From assembly GCA_023446155.1 (NCBI GenBank), contig JAEXIT010000012.1:124001-188000 (forward strand): a stretch of 64,000 nt of DNA. Reading direction: 5' to 3'. This DNA is from Bacteroidota bacterium (GTDB lineage: Bacteria; Bacteroidota; Bacteroidia; Flavobacteriales; Flavobacteriaceae). Position 1 is the first letter of the stretch; each line of letters begins with the position of its first letter. Of the stretch, positions 8,962 to 16,814 are shown piece after piece. The notes below the pieces were generated by a model. It searched no databases and was not told the DNA's origin. It saw nothing but the letters and a program-made list of their open reading frames with translations. The translations under genes and the position numbers were made by a program.

Positions 8962-9579
8962 ATGAAACTATTTGTAACAGGTATCGGAACCGATGTCGGG
9001 AAAACCGTTGCCGCAACCATTGTAACAGAGGCTTTGGAAGCCGATTACTGGAAACCGGTTCAGGCGGGTGATCTGGATTATTCCGATAGTCATAAAATAA
9101 AAGAGAAGTTGTCGAATACCAAAACCCGGATTTTTGATAATGCGTATGCTTTAAATACGCCGGCAAGTCCGCATGTGGCGGCAAAAATGGATGATGTGGT
9201 TATTGATCTGAAAAAAATCAAAGAACCGAAAACTAAAAATCATTTGGTTATTGAAGGCGCCGGTGGTGTATTGGTGCCGTTAAATGATACGGATTCGATT
9301 ATCGACCTGATTCAGCCGGATTATAAGGTAATCGTAGTGTCGCGTCATTATTTGGGAAGTATCAACCATACGCTATTAACAATCGAAATCTTAAAAGCAA
9401 GAGGACTCGATATTGCCGGAATTATTTTTAGCGGAAAAGAAAATACGGATTCGGAGTCGATTATTTTGAATCGTACTGGAGTTGCATTTTTGGGACGAAT
9501 TGACGAAGAGCCCTATTTCGATCAAAATGTGGTGAAAGAATATGCCGACATGTTTGTCGAAACCTTGTTGAGTTTATAA
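8962..9579 (+). CDS. bioD: Dethiobiotin synthase
   Basis: This is an ATP-dependent carboxylase that closes the ureido ring of dethiobiotin from diaminopelargonic acid. The P-loop GIGTDVGKT is at residues 7-15. YWKPVQAG and VIEGAGGVLVPLND carry the substrate and nucleotide contacts, and RHYLGSINHTLLTIE the later nucleotide-binding part. Its 205 residues are normal for the family. The ATG at 8962 lies in an A-rich context (AAATAT). It is the second intact biotin gene of the cluster, separated from bioF by the broken Abi gene. Confidence 0.95.
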   Translation: MKLFVTGIGTDVGKTVAATIVTEALEADYWKPVQAGDLDYSDSHKIKEKLSNTKTRIFDNAYALNTPASPHVAAKMDDVVIDLKKIKEPKTKNHLVIEGAGGVLVPLNDTDSIIDLIQPDYKVIVVSRHYLGSINHTLLTIEILKARGLDIAGIIFSGKENTDSESIILNRTGVAFLGRIDEEPYFDQNVVKEYADMFVETLLSL

Positions 9580-9583
9580 AAAA

Positions 9584-9618
9584 CAAAACCTGTCGGTTTC
9601 GTAATCCGACAGGTTTTG
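9584..9618. terminator. Bidirectional terminator between bioD and a lipoprotein gene
   Basis: A perfect 13-bp stem (CAAAACCTGTCGG 9584-9596 with CCGACAGGTTTTG 9606-9618) has a 9-base loop. An A-run on the left gives a T-run for minus-strand transcripts from 9649-10470. The stem resembles the repeat at 3136-3196. Confidence 0.85.
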
Positions 9619-9648
9619 CTTGAAAGCTCGCTGTAAAAGGAGGGCTTT

Positions 9649-10470
9649 TTATAAATATATCGTTATTACAGTTCCGCCCGGAAGGGTTAGTGTAGCGATA
9701 TCATCGCAACTTCCGTTACCGTAATCCAATACAAAGGTCTGCGAATTTTTAGTGATTGTTTTTTTACCTTTTACGATAACCGGACAACCGATATTTCGAA
9801 TTAAGGGCTCGGTGATTTCCATGTGAAGTAACGTTCCGTTTGGTAAGGTTGTCAACGCGTTACCTCTGATACTGAAAACATCATCAGTGAAAACCAATGG
9901 CGTGGAAACACCACCAATTTTTTCAATGTTAAAACTTCCTTCCCGATGAATCGTTCCGCCACCGGATGGCTGGATGATGTTAATGTTTGTTTCACGGGTA
10001 AAAGTTGGAACACTGTTTACAACCGCTCTGCTCACGTCAATAGTGCCTTCAATTTTGTTGCTATTGATGTAATAGTTGTCAAATGTGATGGCAGCAGTAA
10101 TTTCGTTGGTTGTTGTATTTCTATGGGCTACAATATAAATGATTCCGCTGCGGTTGTTTCCGTTGGAGTCAACACAGCCGGTTCCGAAATCAACTTTAAA
10201 TTTCTTATCTCCGTTGGTAAGTGTTTCCTGAGTGATCACACGACAACTTGAAGGAGGTAATTGTGTGTCTGCATTTTTAGAGGTGTAATAACCGTCGCCG
10301 GCCAATACTTCTTCTTTAATCCCTTCTACATCTTCTTCAAGGGCTTGTGCTTTGGCATCCGCGGTAACGGTGGTGTCCTGAGCGCTGCTGTTGTCGGAAC
10401 TATCGCTGTCGCTATTACAGGATACGGCCATTAAAGCAGTAAGCATTAGTAATTTAATAGTTGTTTTCAT
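9649..10470 (-). CDS. Predicted surface lipoprotein of unknown function
   Basis: A 273-residue protein begins with a lipoprotein signal (MKTTIKLLMLTALMAVSC, lipid Cys18) and then an acidic, serine-rich run (NSDSDSSDNSS). In Bacteroidota such a tail can direct lipoproteins to the cell surface. The mature part is beta-rich in appearance, with repeated short strands such as FKVDFGTGCVD and FVLDYGNGSCDD. These look like two related halves, each holding a Gly-Cys or Ser-Cys turn, but I recognise no family. It is a single gene convergent with bioD, sharing the terminator at 9584-9618. Confidence 0.85.
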   Translation of the reverse strand: MKTTIKLLMLTALMAVSCNSDSDSSDNSSAQDTTVTADAKAQALEEDVEGIKEEVLAGDGYYTSKNADTQLPPSSCRVITQETLTNGDKKFKVDFGTGCVDSNGNNRSGIIYIVAHRNTTTNEITAAITFDNYYINSNKIEGTIDVSRAVVNSVPTFTRETNINIIQPSGGGTIHREGSFNIEKIGGVSTPLVFTDDVFSIRGNALTTLPNGTLLHMEITEPLIRNIGCPVIVKGKKTITKNSQTFVLDYGNGSCDDIATLTLPGGTVITIYL

Positions 10471-10569
10471 AATTTTTTCTGATAAGGTTCTTTTTTTTAG
10501 ACAAATAAAACGATAAATGGTTTAATGTTAAACTTTTTTGTTTTCAAAAAGTAATCCGAAAGTGCGCTT

Positions 10570-10577
10570 TATCTTTG
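10570..10577 (+). promoter_or_regulatory. Promoter of bioA
   Basis: TATCTTTG fits the TAnnTTTG -7 element. Transcription would begin near 10584, just before a TTG at 10588 and about 30 bases before the GTG at 10615. Confidence 0.55.
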
Positions 10578-10614
10578 TAATCTGAAATTGAAGAAGAATA
10601 AAAAGAGGTACAAA

Positions 10615-11895
10615 GTGGAAAATAACAGACTGCAAAAAGCCGATGCAAATCATTTATGGCATCCGTACACCCAACATAAAACGGCGCATCCGCATATAGC
10701 TATAACGAAAGGAAAAGGCGCTTTATTATGGGATGAAAACGGAAAGGAATATATCGATGCCATCGCTTCCTGGTGGGTAAATCCTTATGGGCATTCCAAT
10801 CCCGTTATTGCCGATGCGATTTACAAACAGTTAACAACACTGGAGCATGTATTGTTTGGCGGGTTTACACATGAACCGGCGGTAATGTTGGCCGAAAAAC
10901 TGATCCCGATTTTACCGGACAATCAGAAAAAGATTTTCTTTTCCGATAACGGATCGACTGCAGTCGAGGTGGCTTTAAAAGTGGCCTTGCAATATTATTT
11001 CAATAAAGGAGAAAAACGAACTAAGATCATCGCTTTCGAAAATGCCTTTCATGGCGATACGTTTGCAGCGATGGCGGCCAGTGGTATTTCTTTCTTTACG
11101 GAGGCGTTCCAGGGATCGATGATTCAGGTAACGCGAATTCCGGTACCAAGGCCTGGTGATGAAGTCGCTAGTTTCGAAGCCTTGCAAGCTTTGTTGCAAA
11201 CCAACGAATATGCCGGGTTTATTTTTGAACCATTGGTTCAGGGTGCTGCCGGTATGGTAATGTACGAACCGGAACAACTCGACAAGCTGATCCGAAGTTG
11301 TAAGGAATATGGTGTGTTTACTATTGCCGACGAAGTGATGACCGGATTTGGTAAAACCGGAAAAAATTTCGCCTGTGATTATCTGACGCAGCAGCCGGAT
11401 ATGATGTGTCTTTCCAAAGCGCTAACCGGTGGTACGATTCCAATGGCACTGACGACTTTTACACAGGAGTTGTTTGATGGTTTTTATGATGATGATGTGA
11501 ACAAAGCCTTGTTTCACGGTCATACTTTTACGGCTAATCCAACCGGATGTGCGGCAGCGTTGGCAAGTCTGGAGTTGCTTTCTGATGTGAAAATTCAGGA
11601 AGGTATTGCTCGTATTCATCAGCAACATCTGGCTTTTCAGGCACGGGTGGAGAATCATCCGCGGGTAAAAACGACTCGTGTTTTAGGGGTGATCTTCGCA
11701 CTGGAATTTAAAAGAGATGAAGCCGATAGTTATTACGGCGATTTTAGAAATACGCTGTATCGTTTTTTTATCGAAAAAGGAATCATATTGCGACCGGTTG
11801 GGAATATCGTATATATTCTGCCGCCGTATATTATTTCGGAAGCGGAACTCGAAAAAGTGTACCAGATCGTCGGGGAAGCGCTGGATATGTTTTAA
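10615..11895 (+). CDS. bioA: Adenosylmethionine-8-amino-7-oxononanoate aminotransferase
   Basis: This is a class III PLP aminotransferase that uses S-adenosylmethionine to convert KAPA to diaminopelargonic acid. Diagnostic pieces are HLWHPYTQHK near the N-terminus, ASWWVNPYGHSNP, DNGSTAVEVALK, the aspartate in IADEVMTGFGKTG, and the PLP lysine in LSKALTGG (K268 from this start). There is no ATG before the conserved region. GTG at 10615 gives 426 residues and has AGAGG eight bases upstream. The TTG at 10588 would add nine lysine-rich residues and is the alternative. The next gene starts two bases after the stop, indicating co-transcription. Confidence 0.93.
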   Translation: MENNRLQKADANHLWHPYTQHKTAHPHIAITKGKGALLWDENGKEYIDAIASWWVNPYGHSNPVIADAIYKQLTTLEHVLFGGFTHEPAVMLAEKLIPILPDNQKKIFFSDNGSTAVEVALKVALQYYFNKGEKRTKIIAFENAFHGDTFAAMAASGISFFTEAFQGSMIQVTRIPVPRPGDEVASFEALQALLQTNEYAGFIFEPLVQGAAGMVMYEPEQLDKLIRSCKEYGVFTIADEVMTGFGKTGKNFACDYLTQQPDMMCLSKALTGGTIPMALTTFTQELFDGFYDDDVNKALFHGHTFTANPTGCAAALASLELLSDVKIQEGIARIHQQHLAFQARVENHPRVKTTRVLGVIFALEFKRDEADSYYGDFRNTLYRFFIEKGIILRPVGNIVYILPPYIISEAELEKVYQIVGEALDMF

Positions 11896-11897
11896 TT

Positions 11898-13073
11898 TTG
11901 CAACCTAATTCTTTTACGTTGAAAAACAAGATTGCGATAACGGCACTGGCATCCGTTTCTGCTTTGGGGGATACTCCGACATCGGTTTGGGAGGCCTACG
12001 GGAATCCGGAAAGTTATATTCGGTTTTTGCCAGTGGGTGATTCCGTATTTCCGGTAGCGGCGCTTGCTGCCGATGTAAAACAAAGCATCGAAACCCTCCG
12101 GTTTTCGGATGTGAAATATAAAAACCTGGACGATTCCGTTTTGTATGCCATTGCGGCCTCCCGTAAAGCGATAGCACAGGCCGGATGGGATGATGGTCGT
12201 TTTGGAATCAATATTGGTTCGTCCAGAGGCGCGACGCAATTGTTTGAAAAATACCACCGTGAATTTCTGGAAACCGGAACCACGGCTACTTTGGCATCGC
12301 CTACAACTACATTGGGCAACATTGCTTCGTGGGTGGCGAACGACTTGAATAATGATGGGCCGGATATTTCGCACTCGATTACCTGTTCGACGGCTTTACA
12401 CGCGCTTTTAAATGGCGTTGCCTGGCTTCAATCGGGAATGGCTGATAAATTCCTTATTGGAGGAAGTGAGGCGCCGCTAACGCCTTTTACACTGGCGCAG
12501 CTCAAAGCCATGAAGATCTACTCCACTTTTGAAGATTCCTATCCTTGTAAGGCGTTCGACCTCAGTAAAAAAAGCAATTCGATGGTTCTGGGCGAAGGTG
12601 CGGCTATGGCTTGTTTGGAAACGGGTGAAAACGCAAATGCATTGGCCTGGATAGAAGGAATTGGTTATGCGACGGAAATGTTACAGCACAATGTTTCGAT
12701 ATCTGCGGATGCGGAATGTTTTCAAAAATCGATGCGAATGGCTTTAAACGGAATCGATCCGGCGGAAGTTGATGCTGTCGTACTCCATGCACCGGGAACC
12801 ATAAAAGGCGATTTGTCGGAACGAAATGCTATCGAAAAAGTTTTTGGTACCGCTATACCGATGCTGACTACCAATAAATGGAAAATCGGCCATACTTTCG
12901 GTTCATCCGGAATATTAAGCGTAGAGCTGGCGGTATTGATGTTGCAACACCAGCAATTTATAGGAATTCCGTTTCGGGATGATTTGGTTTCGAAACCGGC
13001 AACCATCCGCAAAGTGTTGGTGAATGCTGTTGGGTTTGGGGGGAATGCCGTGAGTGTATTACTATCCAGATAA
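11898..13073 (+). CDS. Beta-ketoacyl synthase-like protein of the biotin cluster
   Basis: This 391-residue condensing enzyme has the KAS I/II fold: the active-site cysteine in SITCSTALHALL (C163) and two histidines in LHAPGTIKGD (H297) and WKIGHTFGSSG (H332), giving the Cys-His-His triad. The start is a TTG at 11898; a second TTG at 11919 is possible. Position right behind bioA, with no bioC or bioH in the window, suggests, as inference, a role in making or trimming the pimeloyl chain for BioF rather than bulk fatty acid synthesis. Overall sequence is far from a standard FabF (for example no long dimer-type N-terminus). Confidence 0.85.
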   Translation: MQPNSFTLKNKIAITALASVSALGDTPTSVWEAYGNPESYIRFLPVGDSVFPVAALAADVKQSIETLRFSDVKYKNLDDSVLYAIAASRKAIAQAGWDDGRFGINIGSSRGATQLFEKYHREFLETGTTATLASPTTTLGNIASWVANDLNNDGPDISHSITCSTALHALLNGVAWLQSGMADKFLIGGSEAPLTPFTLAQLKAMKIYSTFEDSYPCKAFDLSKKSNSMVLGEGAAMACLETGENANALAWIEGIGYATEMLQHNVSISADAECFQKSMRMALNGIDPAEVDAVVLHAPGTIKGDLSERNAIEKVFGTAIPMLTTNKWKIGHTFGSSGILSVELAVLMLQHQQFIGIPFRDDLVSKPATIRKVLVNAVGFGGNAVSVLLSR

Positions 13074-13075
13074 AG

Positions 13076-13558
13076 TTATTCCGTACTTAAATCATTGCAT
13101 TTTTCGAAAATCAGATTGGATTCATAACCTTTCCGAATCAGGAAATCACAAAACTTTTTTTTCTTTTTAAGGATATTGGATTCTTTAATCGAATTCCAGG
13201 TCGTATCGGCCAGTGTGTCGAACGTTTCGAAATATTCTTCGGTAGTAAATTCTTTTAGTGCGCTGTCGATATTGTATTTGGAGATGCCCCGGAATTTAAG
13301 TTCGTTAACAATCCGGAGCTTTCCCCATTTTTTTATACGGTGTTTTCCCCTGGCAAAGCTGCGGGCAAAACGCTCTTCATTTAGAAAGTTGTTTTCGATC
13401 AGGTGTACTACTATCGTATCGATGGCCTGCGGAATCATGTGTAGCTGTTGTAGCTTCTGAACGACTTCCGCATGACAGCGTTCCTGATAACTGCAATAAT
13501 ATTCCAGTTTTTTTGTCGCGTCATCAATTGAAAAGTATTGGTGTTTTTGTTGCATCAA
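13076..13558 (-). CDS. recX: Regulatory protein RecX
   Basis: This is a small helical modulator of RecA filaments. The 160 residues show the tandem three-helix RecX pattern: CSYQERCHAEVVQKLQQL, IVVHLIENNFLNEERFARSFARGK, WGKLRIVNELKFRGIS, and a final IRKGYESNLIFE. The start could be the first or second Met of MMQQKH; the second, at 13555, differs by one residue. It converges with the ketosynthase gene (2-base gap) and follows the JmjC-like cupin gene by 16 bases, so the latter two are probably one transcript. Confidence 0.92.
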   Translation of the reverse strand: MMQQKHQYFSIDDATKKLEYYCSYQERCHAEVVQKLQQLHMIPQAIDTIVVHLIENNFLNEERFARSFARGKHRIKKWGKLRIVNELKFRGISKYNIDSALKEFTTEEYFETFDTLADTTWNSIKESNILKKKKKFCDFLIRKGYESNLIFEKCNDLSTE

Positions 13559-13574
13559 TTACTATGCTTTGGAA

Positions 13575-14447
13575 TTATTTATTGATGCCTAATTTTTTGT
13601 GTGTTTGAACGATGGCCTGCTCATTTTTATGATCGATCCATTGCTGTCCTTTTCGGCGTCGCATAAAGTTGTCGAAATGGCGCATGATGAATACGTTATA
13701 AGCAGCTTTGGTCAGATTGGAAATACTTCTTGGAAACGCTCGTAAACTCATTGAGAATCCGGGAGTGAGGTATTTCATATAATGCCAGTAACCTTCCGGC
13801 ATATAGAGCATTTCACCGTGATTAAGGTTGCAGATCAATCCTTTTGCATGCTGTAAAGCCGGCCATTTTTCAAAATCCGGATTATCGAAATCGATATCTT
13901 CTCTCGAAATCAAAGCATGTGGAATTTTGTACAAATAAGGCGTTTGGTTTGGTTCGAAAAGAATACACTGTTTTTTTCCGTGGAAATGGAAGTGTAAAAT
14001 ATTGGAGTAGTCAATATCAAAGTGCATGAATACTCTTGAATTTTCACCGCCAAAAAACAACATTGGAAGTTGTTTTACCAGGCGTAATCCAATATCCGGC
14101 CATTTAAAGTCCTTTTGCAGGGACGGTACTTCCTTCATCAGGTTGTATAAGAAAATACGGTAGTTGGTTGGTTTCGATTGTAACAGGTCGATATAATCGC
14201 TCATTTTCATCGTGGCATGTGCTTCGTTGAATCCGTCTTTATGGGATACGGGTCTGTCGTCGTATAGCGGTACTGTTTTGTCGCCGGCAATTTCTTTAAT
14301 ATAACTTAGCTTCCATTTTTCGTAGGCGGGCCAGTCGGTTGTGAGCTGTTCGATTACCAGTGGTTTCTGCTTTTTTACGTAATTTTTGTAAAAATCTTCT
14401 TTTGATATGGTTTTTACGCGTTCAATTTCAGTTAAATGTAAAGGCAT
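13575..14447 (-). CDS. Cupin-like JmjC-family protein (predicted Fe(II)/2-oxoglutarate oxygenase)
   Basis: A 290-residue cupin_8/JmjC-like protein. The metal ligands are visible as HFD (H142, D144) in RVFMHFDIDYSNI and a distal His in YMPEGYWHYM. WPAYEKWKLSYIKEIAGD matches the usual N-terminal part of the family. Such enzymes hydroxylate proteins or small molecules; the substrate here cannot be read. It lies upstream of recX on the same strand, and bioB is upstream again but separated by a terminator at 14474-14505, so it likely has its own promoter within 14448-14473 or depends on read-through. Confidence 0.85.
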   Translation of the reverse strand: MPLHLTEIERVKTISKEDFYKNYVKKQKPLVIEQLTTDWPAYEKWKLSYIKEIAGDKTVPLYDDRPVSHKDGFNEAHATMKMSDYIDLLQSKPTNYRIFLYNLMKEVPSLQKDFKWPDIGLRLVKQLPMLFFGGENSRVFMHFDIDYSNILHFHFHGKKQCILFEPNQTPYLYKIPHALISREDIDFDNPDFEKWPALQHAKGLICNLNHGEMLYMPEGYWHYMKYLTPGFSMSLRAFPRSISNLTKAAYNVFIMRHFDNFMRRRKGQQWIDHKNEQAIVQTHKKLGINK

Positions 14448-14473
14448 AATACATTGAGATTATTTAAAAAAAA

Positions 14474-14505
14474 AGCTTCTGTTTTGTTTTTAACAAACAG
14501 AAGCT
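14474..14505 (-). terminator. Terminator after bioB
   Basis: An 11-bp stem (AGCTTCTGTTT 14474-14484 with AAACAGAAGCT 14495-14505) has an A-run on the left that becomes a T-run for minus-strand transcripts. Confidence 0.85.
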
Positions 14506-14557
14506 AAGTTACTAAAGCTTTATCTTTTTGTGAAATTATTTTAAACTAAAAATAAAC

Positions 14558-15664
14558 TTAGTTTTTAACAATTTCCTGATTTTTATTTTTGGTGGAAGCT
14601 TCCAGATTTCGGTCGATGGTGTGTCCTGGTCGTGTCCATTTTGGTTTTTCACCCAAAGCCTGGAATTTAGAATCTTCGGCTTCTACTGTTTCCGGTTGCA
14701 TTAATTTGATAAATGGTTTTTGCGGTGCTAAACCAAGTTCCTGGAACATCTTCATGTCTTCGTTTACATCCGGGTTTGGTGTGGTTAGTAATTTGTCTCC
14801 GGCAAAGATCGAATTGGCTCCGGCAAAGAAACACATCGCCTGTCCTTCTCGGGACATTTGAGTTCTACCGGCAGACAAACGTACCTGAGTTTCCGGCATC
14901 ACGATTCGGGTGGTGGCTACCATACGGATCATTTCCCAGATTTCAACCGGTTTTTCTTCTTCCATTGGTGTTCCTTCTACAGCTACCAATGCGTTGATTG
15001 GCACGGATTCCGGTTGTGGATTTAATGTAGATAAGGCTACCAACATTCCGGCCCGGTCTTCGATGCTTTCTCCCATTCCGATAATACCACCGCTACAAAC
15101 GGTTACGTTGGTTTTTCGTACGTTTTCGATCGTTTGTAGACGGTCTTCATATCCTCGTGTAGAGATTACTTCTTTGTAGTACTCTTCCGAAGTGTCAAGG
15201 TTGTGGTTGTAGGCATAAAGTCCGGCTTCGGCCAAACGTTGTGCCTGATTTTCGGTAAGCATTCCCAGCGTACAACAAACTTCCATGTCCAATTTGTTGA
15301 TGGTACGTACCATTTCCAATACCTGATCAAATTCCGGCCCGTCTTTAACGTTTCTCCAGGCAGCTCCCATGCAAACACGGGAAGAACCGCTTGATTTGGC
15401 ACGTAGCGCCTGTGCTTTTACCTGTTGTACCGACATTAGGTCGTTGCCTTCGATATTGGTGTGGTAACGCGCAGCCTGCGGACAGTATCCGCAATCTTCC
15501 GGGCATCCTCCGGTTTTGATCGATAATAAGGTCGATACTTGTACCGTGTTTTGATCGTGGTTGGTTCGGTGTATTGTGGCTGCTTCATAAAGCAGGTCCA
15601 TTAGGGGTTTATTGTATATGGCAATGATTTCTTCTTTTGTCCAATTGTGTCTTGTTGCACTCAT
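14558..15664 (-). CDS. bioB: Biotin synthase
   Basis: This is a radical SAM enzyme that inserts sulfur into dethiobiotin. The [4Fe-4S] motif CPEDCGYC gives C54, C58 and C61. GAAWRNVKDGPEF, AYNHNLDTSEEYY and TVCSGGIIGMGE are typical of BioB, and RLSAGRTQMSREGQAMCFFAGANSIF holds the arginine-rich site that binds the sacrificial [2Fe-2S] cluster, though without a full listing here. Its 368 residues are slightly longer than the usual 320-350 because of a charged C-terminal tail (KNKNQEIVKN). It is divergent from the Rhs operon and completes the biotin set with bioF, bioD and bioA. Confidence 0.97.
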   Translation of the reverse strand: MSATRHNWTKEEIIAIYNKPLMDLLYEAATIHRTNHDQNTVQVSTLLSIKTGGCPEDCGYCPQAARYHTNIEGNDLMSVQQVKAQALRAKSSGSSRVCMGAAWRNVKDGPEFDQVLEMVRTINKLDMEVCCTLGMLTENQAQRLAEAGLYAYNHNLDTSEEYYKEVISTRGYEDRLQTIENVRKTNVTVCSGGIIGMGESIEDRAGMLVALSTLNPQPESVPINALVAVEGTPMEEEKPVEIWEMIRMVATTRIVMPETQVRLSAGRTQMSREGQAMCFFAGANSIFAGDKLLTTPNPDVNEDMKMFQELGLAPQKPFIKLMQPETVEAEDSKFQALGEKPKWTRPGHTIDRNLEASTKNKNQEIVKN

Positions 15665-16208
15665 CCTTAAGCATTTTTTGATGTTTCAAAAATAGGGAAT
15701 TAGAATTTAAGTAGAAAATTTTGTTTGCTTTCGGTTTTTGATGCAATTAGTGATTTTTTTTATTTTTTAAAGTTTGTTTTGTGAATCTTTGTTTTTGTAG
15801 GATATGCAGGGGTTTTAAGATAATTTTTGTAATGTTTTTTACGGATAAACATAAAATAGTCGTATAATTTTTACAGCAGACGCTTTTTTCTTTGAAATAA
15901 TATTTTACATTTGTGTGAAATTTAACAATTGATCTTACGTGATACTACGCGGTTATAGGTCGTTTTGTGGTAATTAATGCCTTAGTGGCGGAGGTGTAAA
16001 GGTGCATTTTTATTTACTTCAATAGATAAGAAGTAGAATTTTATTTAAGAAATATGAGTTTCATCAATGATGATGCTGTCAGATTAAGATTAAAAAAGAA
16101 AAAAACAATATTTTAATTGCATGCACCGAATTTTACCAAAAAAAGCTATTCTAAAAGCGCAAATTGTTTCCTTTAGAAATGGACTTGAGATTTGTTTAAA
16201 CAAAAAAT
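15665..16208 (+). other. Long intergenic region and probable leader of the Rhs operon
   Basis: This 544-bp stretch has no convincing gene. It contains the possible bioB promoter (15687-15694) and, on the plus strand, TACATTTG at 15906-15913, a candidate -7 element. If used, it gives a leader of nearly 300 bases before the lipoprotein gene at 16209. The leader holds a G-rich part near 15970-16005 and a tiny frame at 16054-16116 (20 codons, MSFINDDAVRLRLKKKK...), for which there is no other support. Confidence 0.35.
15687..15694 (-). promoter_or_regulatory. Possible bioB promoter
   Basis: On the minus strand 15694-15687 reads TATTTTTG, fitting TAnnTTTG, about 22 bases before the bioB ATG. No convincing -33 TTG is present. 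Confidence 0.4.
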
Positions 16209-16814
16209 ATGCAAGTGTTTAGAAAACTACTTTTTATATTTTTTGTTTTTTCATTATGCTCCTGTAAAAAAGAAACAACAACGACGGGTAAGGATGACTC
16301 AGAAATCCGTTCCCGTTATTTTCAGTTAGAGAAAATCGGCTGGAAGTCGCGCGAATATTCTCAAAAAGTAGATGATATCGATTTTACGGCTATCGAAGTG
16401 CCGATTCAATATTACATTTTAAAAGATCAGGGAACGACCGATCTGTTTAAAGTGGATTCGCTATATGAAGCCAATAAACAGGAACGGGTTATTGAATTTA
16501 CATTCCAACAGGATCAGGAAAAAGATCTTTTGTCTGACCAATTTACCGGATTGCCCTATGCCGATGCGGTCAAATATATGGCGTTTTCCATCAATAACGA
16601 TTTTTATGTGGTTACTTCCAAAAATGATACGATACCGTGTAATGGGGTTTCCTACGAACGCAATTATAAAATAGCACCTTTCCAAAAAGTCGTGTTGTTT
16701 TTCTCCGGAATAGATCCCAATGAGAAAATCCAATTGGTTTATAAAGACCATCTATTCCGAAAAGGAACATTGAAGTTTAAGTTTAAAGACACATTTACAG
16801 AAATATTATTATGA
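16209..16814 (+). CDS. Lipoprotein, first gene of the Rhs operon
   Basis: A 201-residue predicted lipoprotein: the signal MQVFRKLLFIFFVFSLCSC ends in a lipobox with lipid Cys19, followed by KKETTTTGKDD. The mature part has no family I recognise. Its stop overlaps the ATG of the next gene by four bases (ATGA-type), which ties it to the 1860-residue protein. An assembly or periplasmic-anchor role for the Rhs partners is only a guess from position. Confidence 0.82.
   Translation: MQVFRKLLFIFFVFSLCSCKKETTTTGKDDSEIRSRYFQLEKIGWKSREYSQKVDDIDFTAIEVPIQYYILKDQGTTDLFKVDSLYEANKQERVIEFTFQQDQEKDLLSDQFTGLPYADAVKYMAFSINNDFYVVTSKNDTIPCNGVSYERNYKIAPFQKVVLFFSGIDPNEKIQLVYKDHLFRKGTLKFKFKDTFTEILL

Noticed and set aside
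11422..12374. Several opposite-strand frames of 60-160 codons across bioA and the ketosynthase gene
   Set aside because: They are shadows of conserved genes on the plus strand and have no family features.
16054..16116. 20-codon frame in the presumed leader of the Rhs operon
   Set aside because: Too short, ends in a lysine run from A-rich DNA, no supporting signal.
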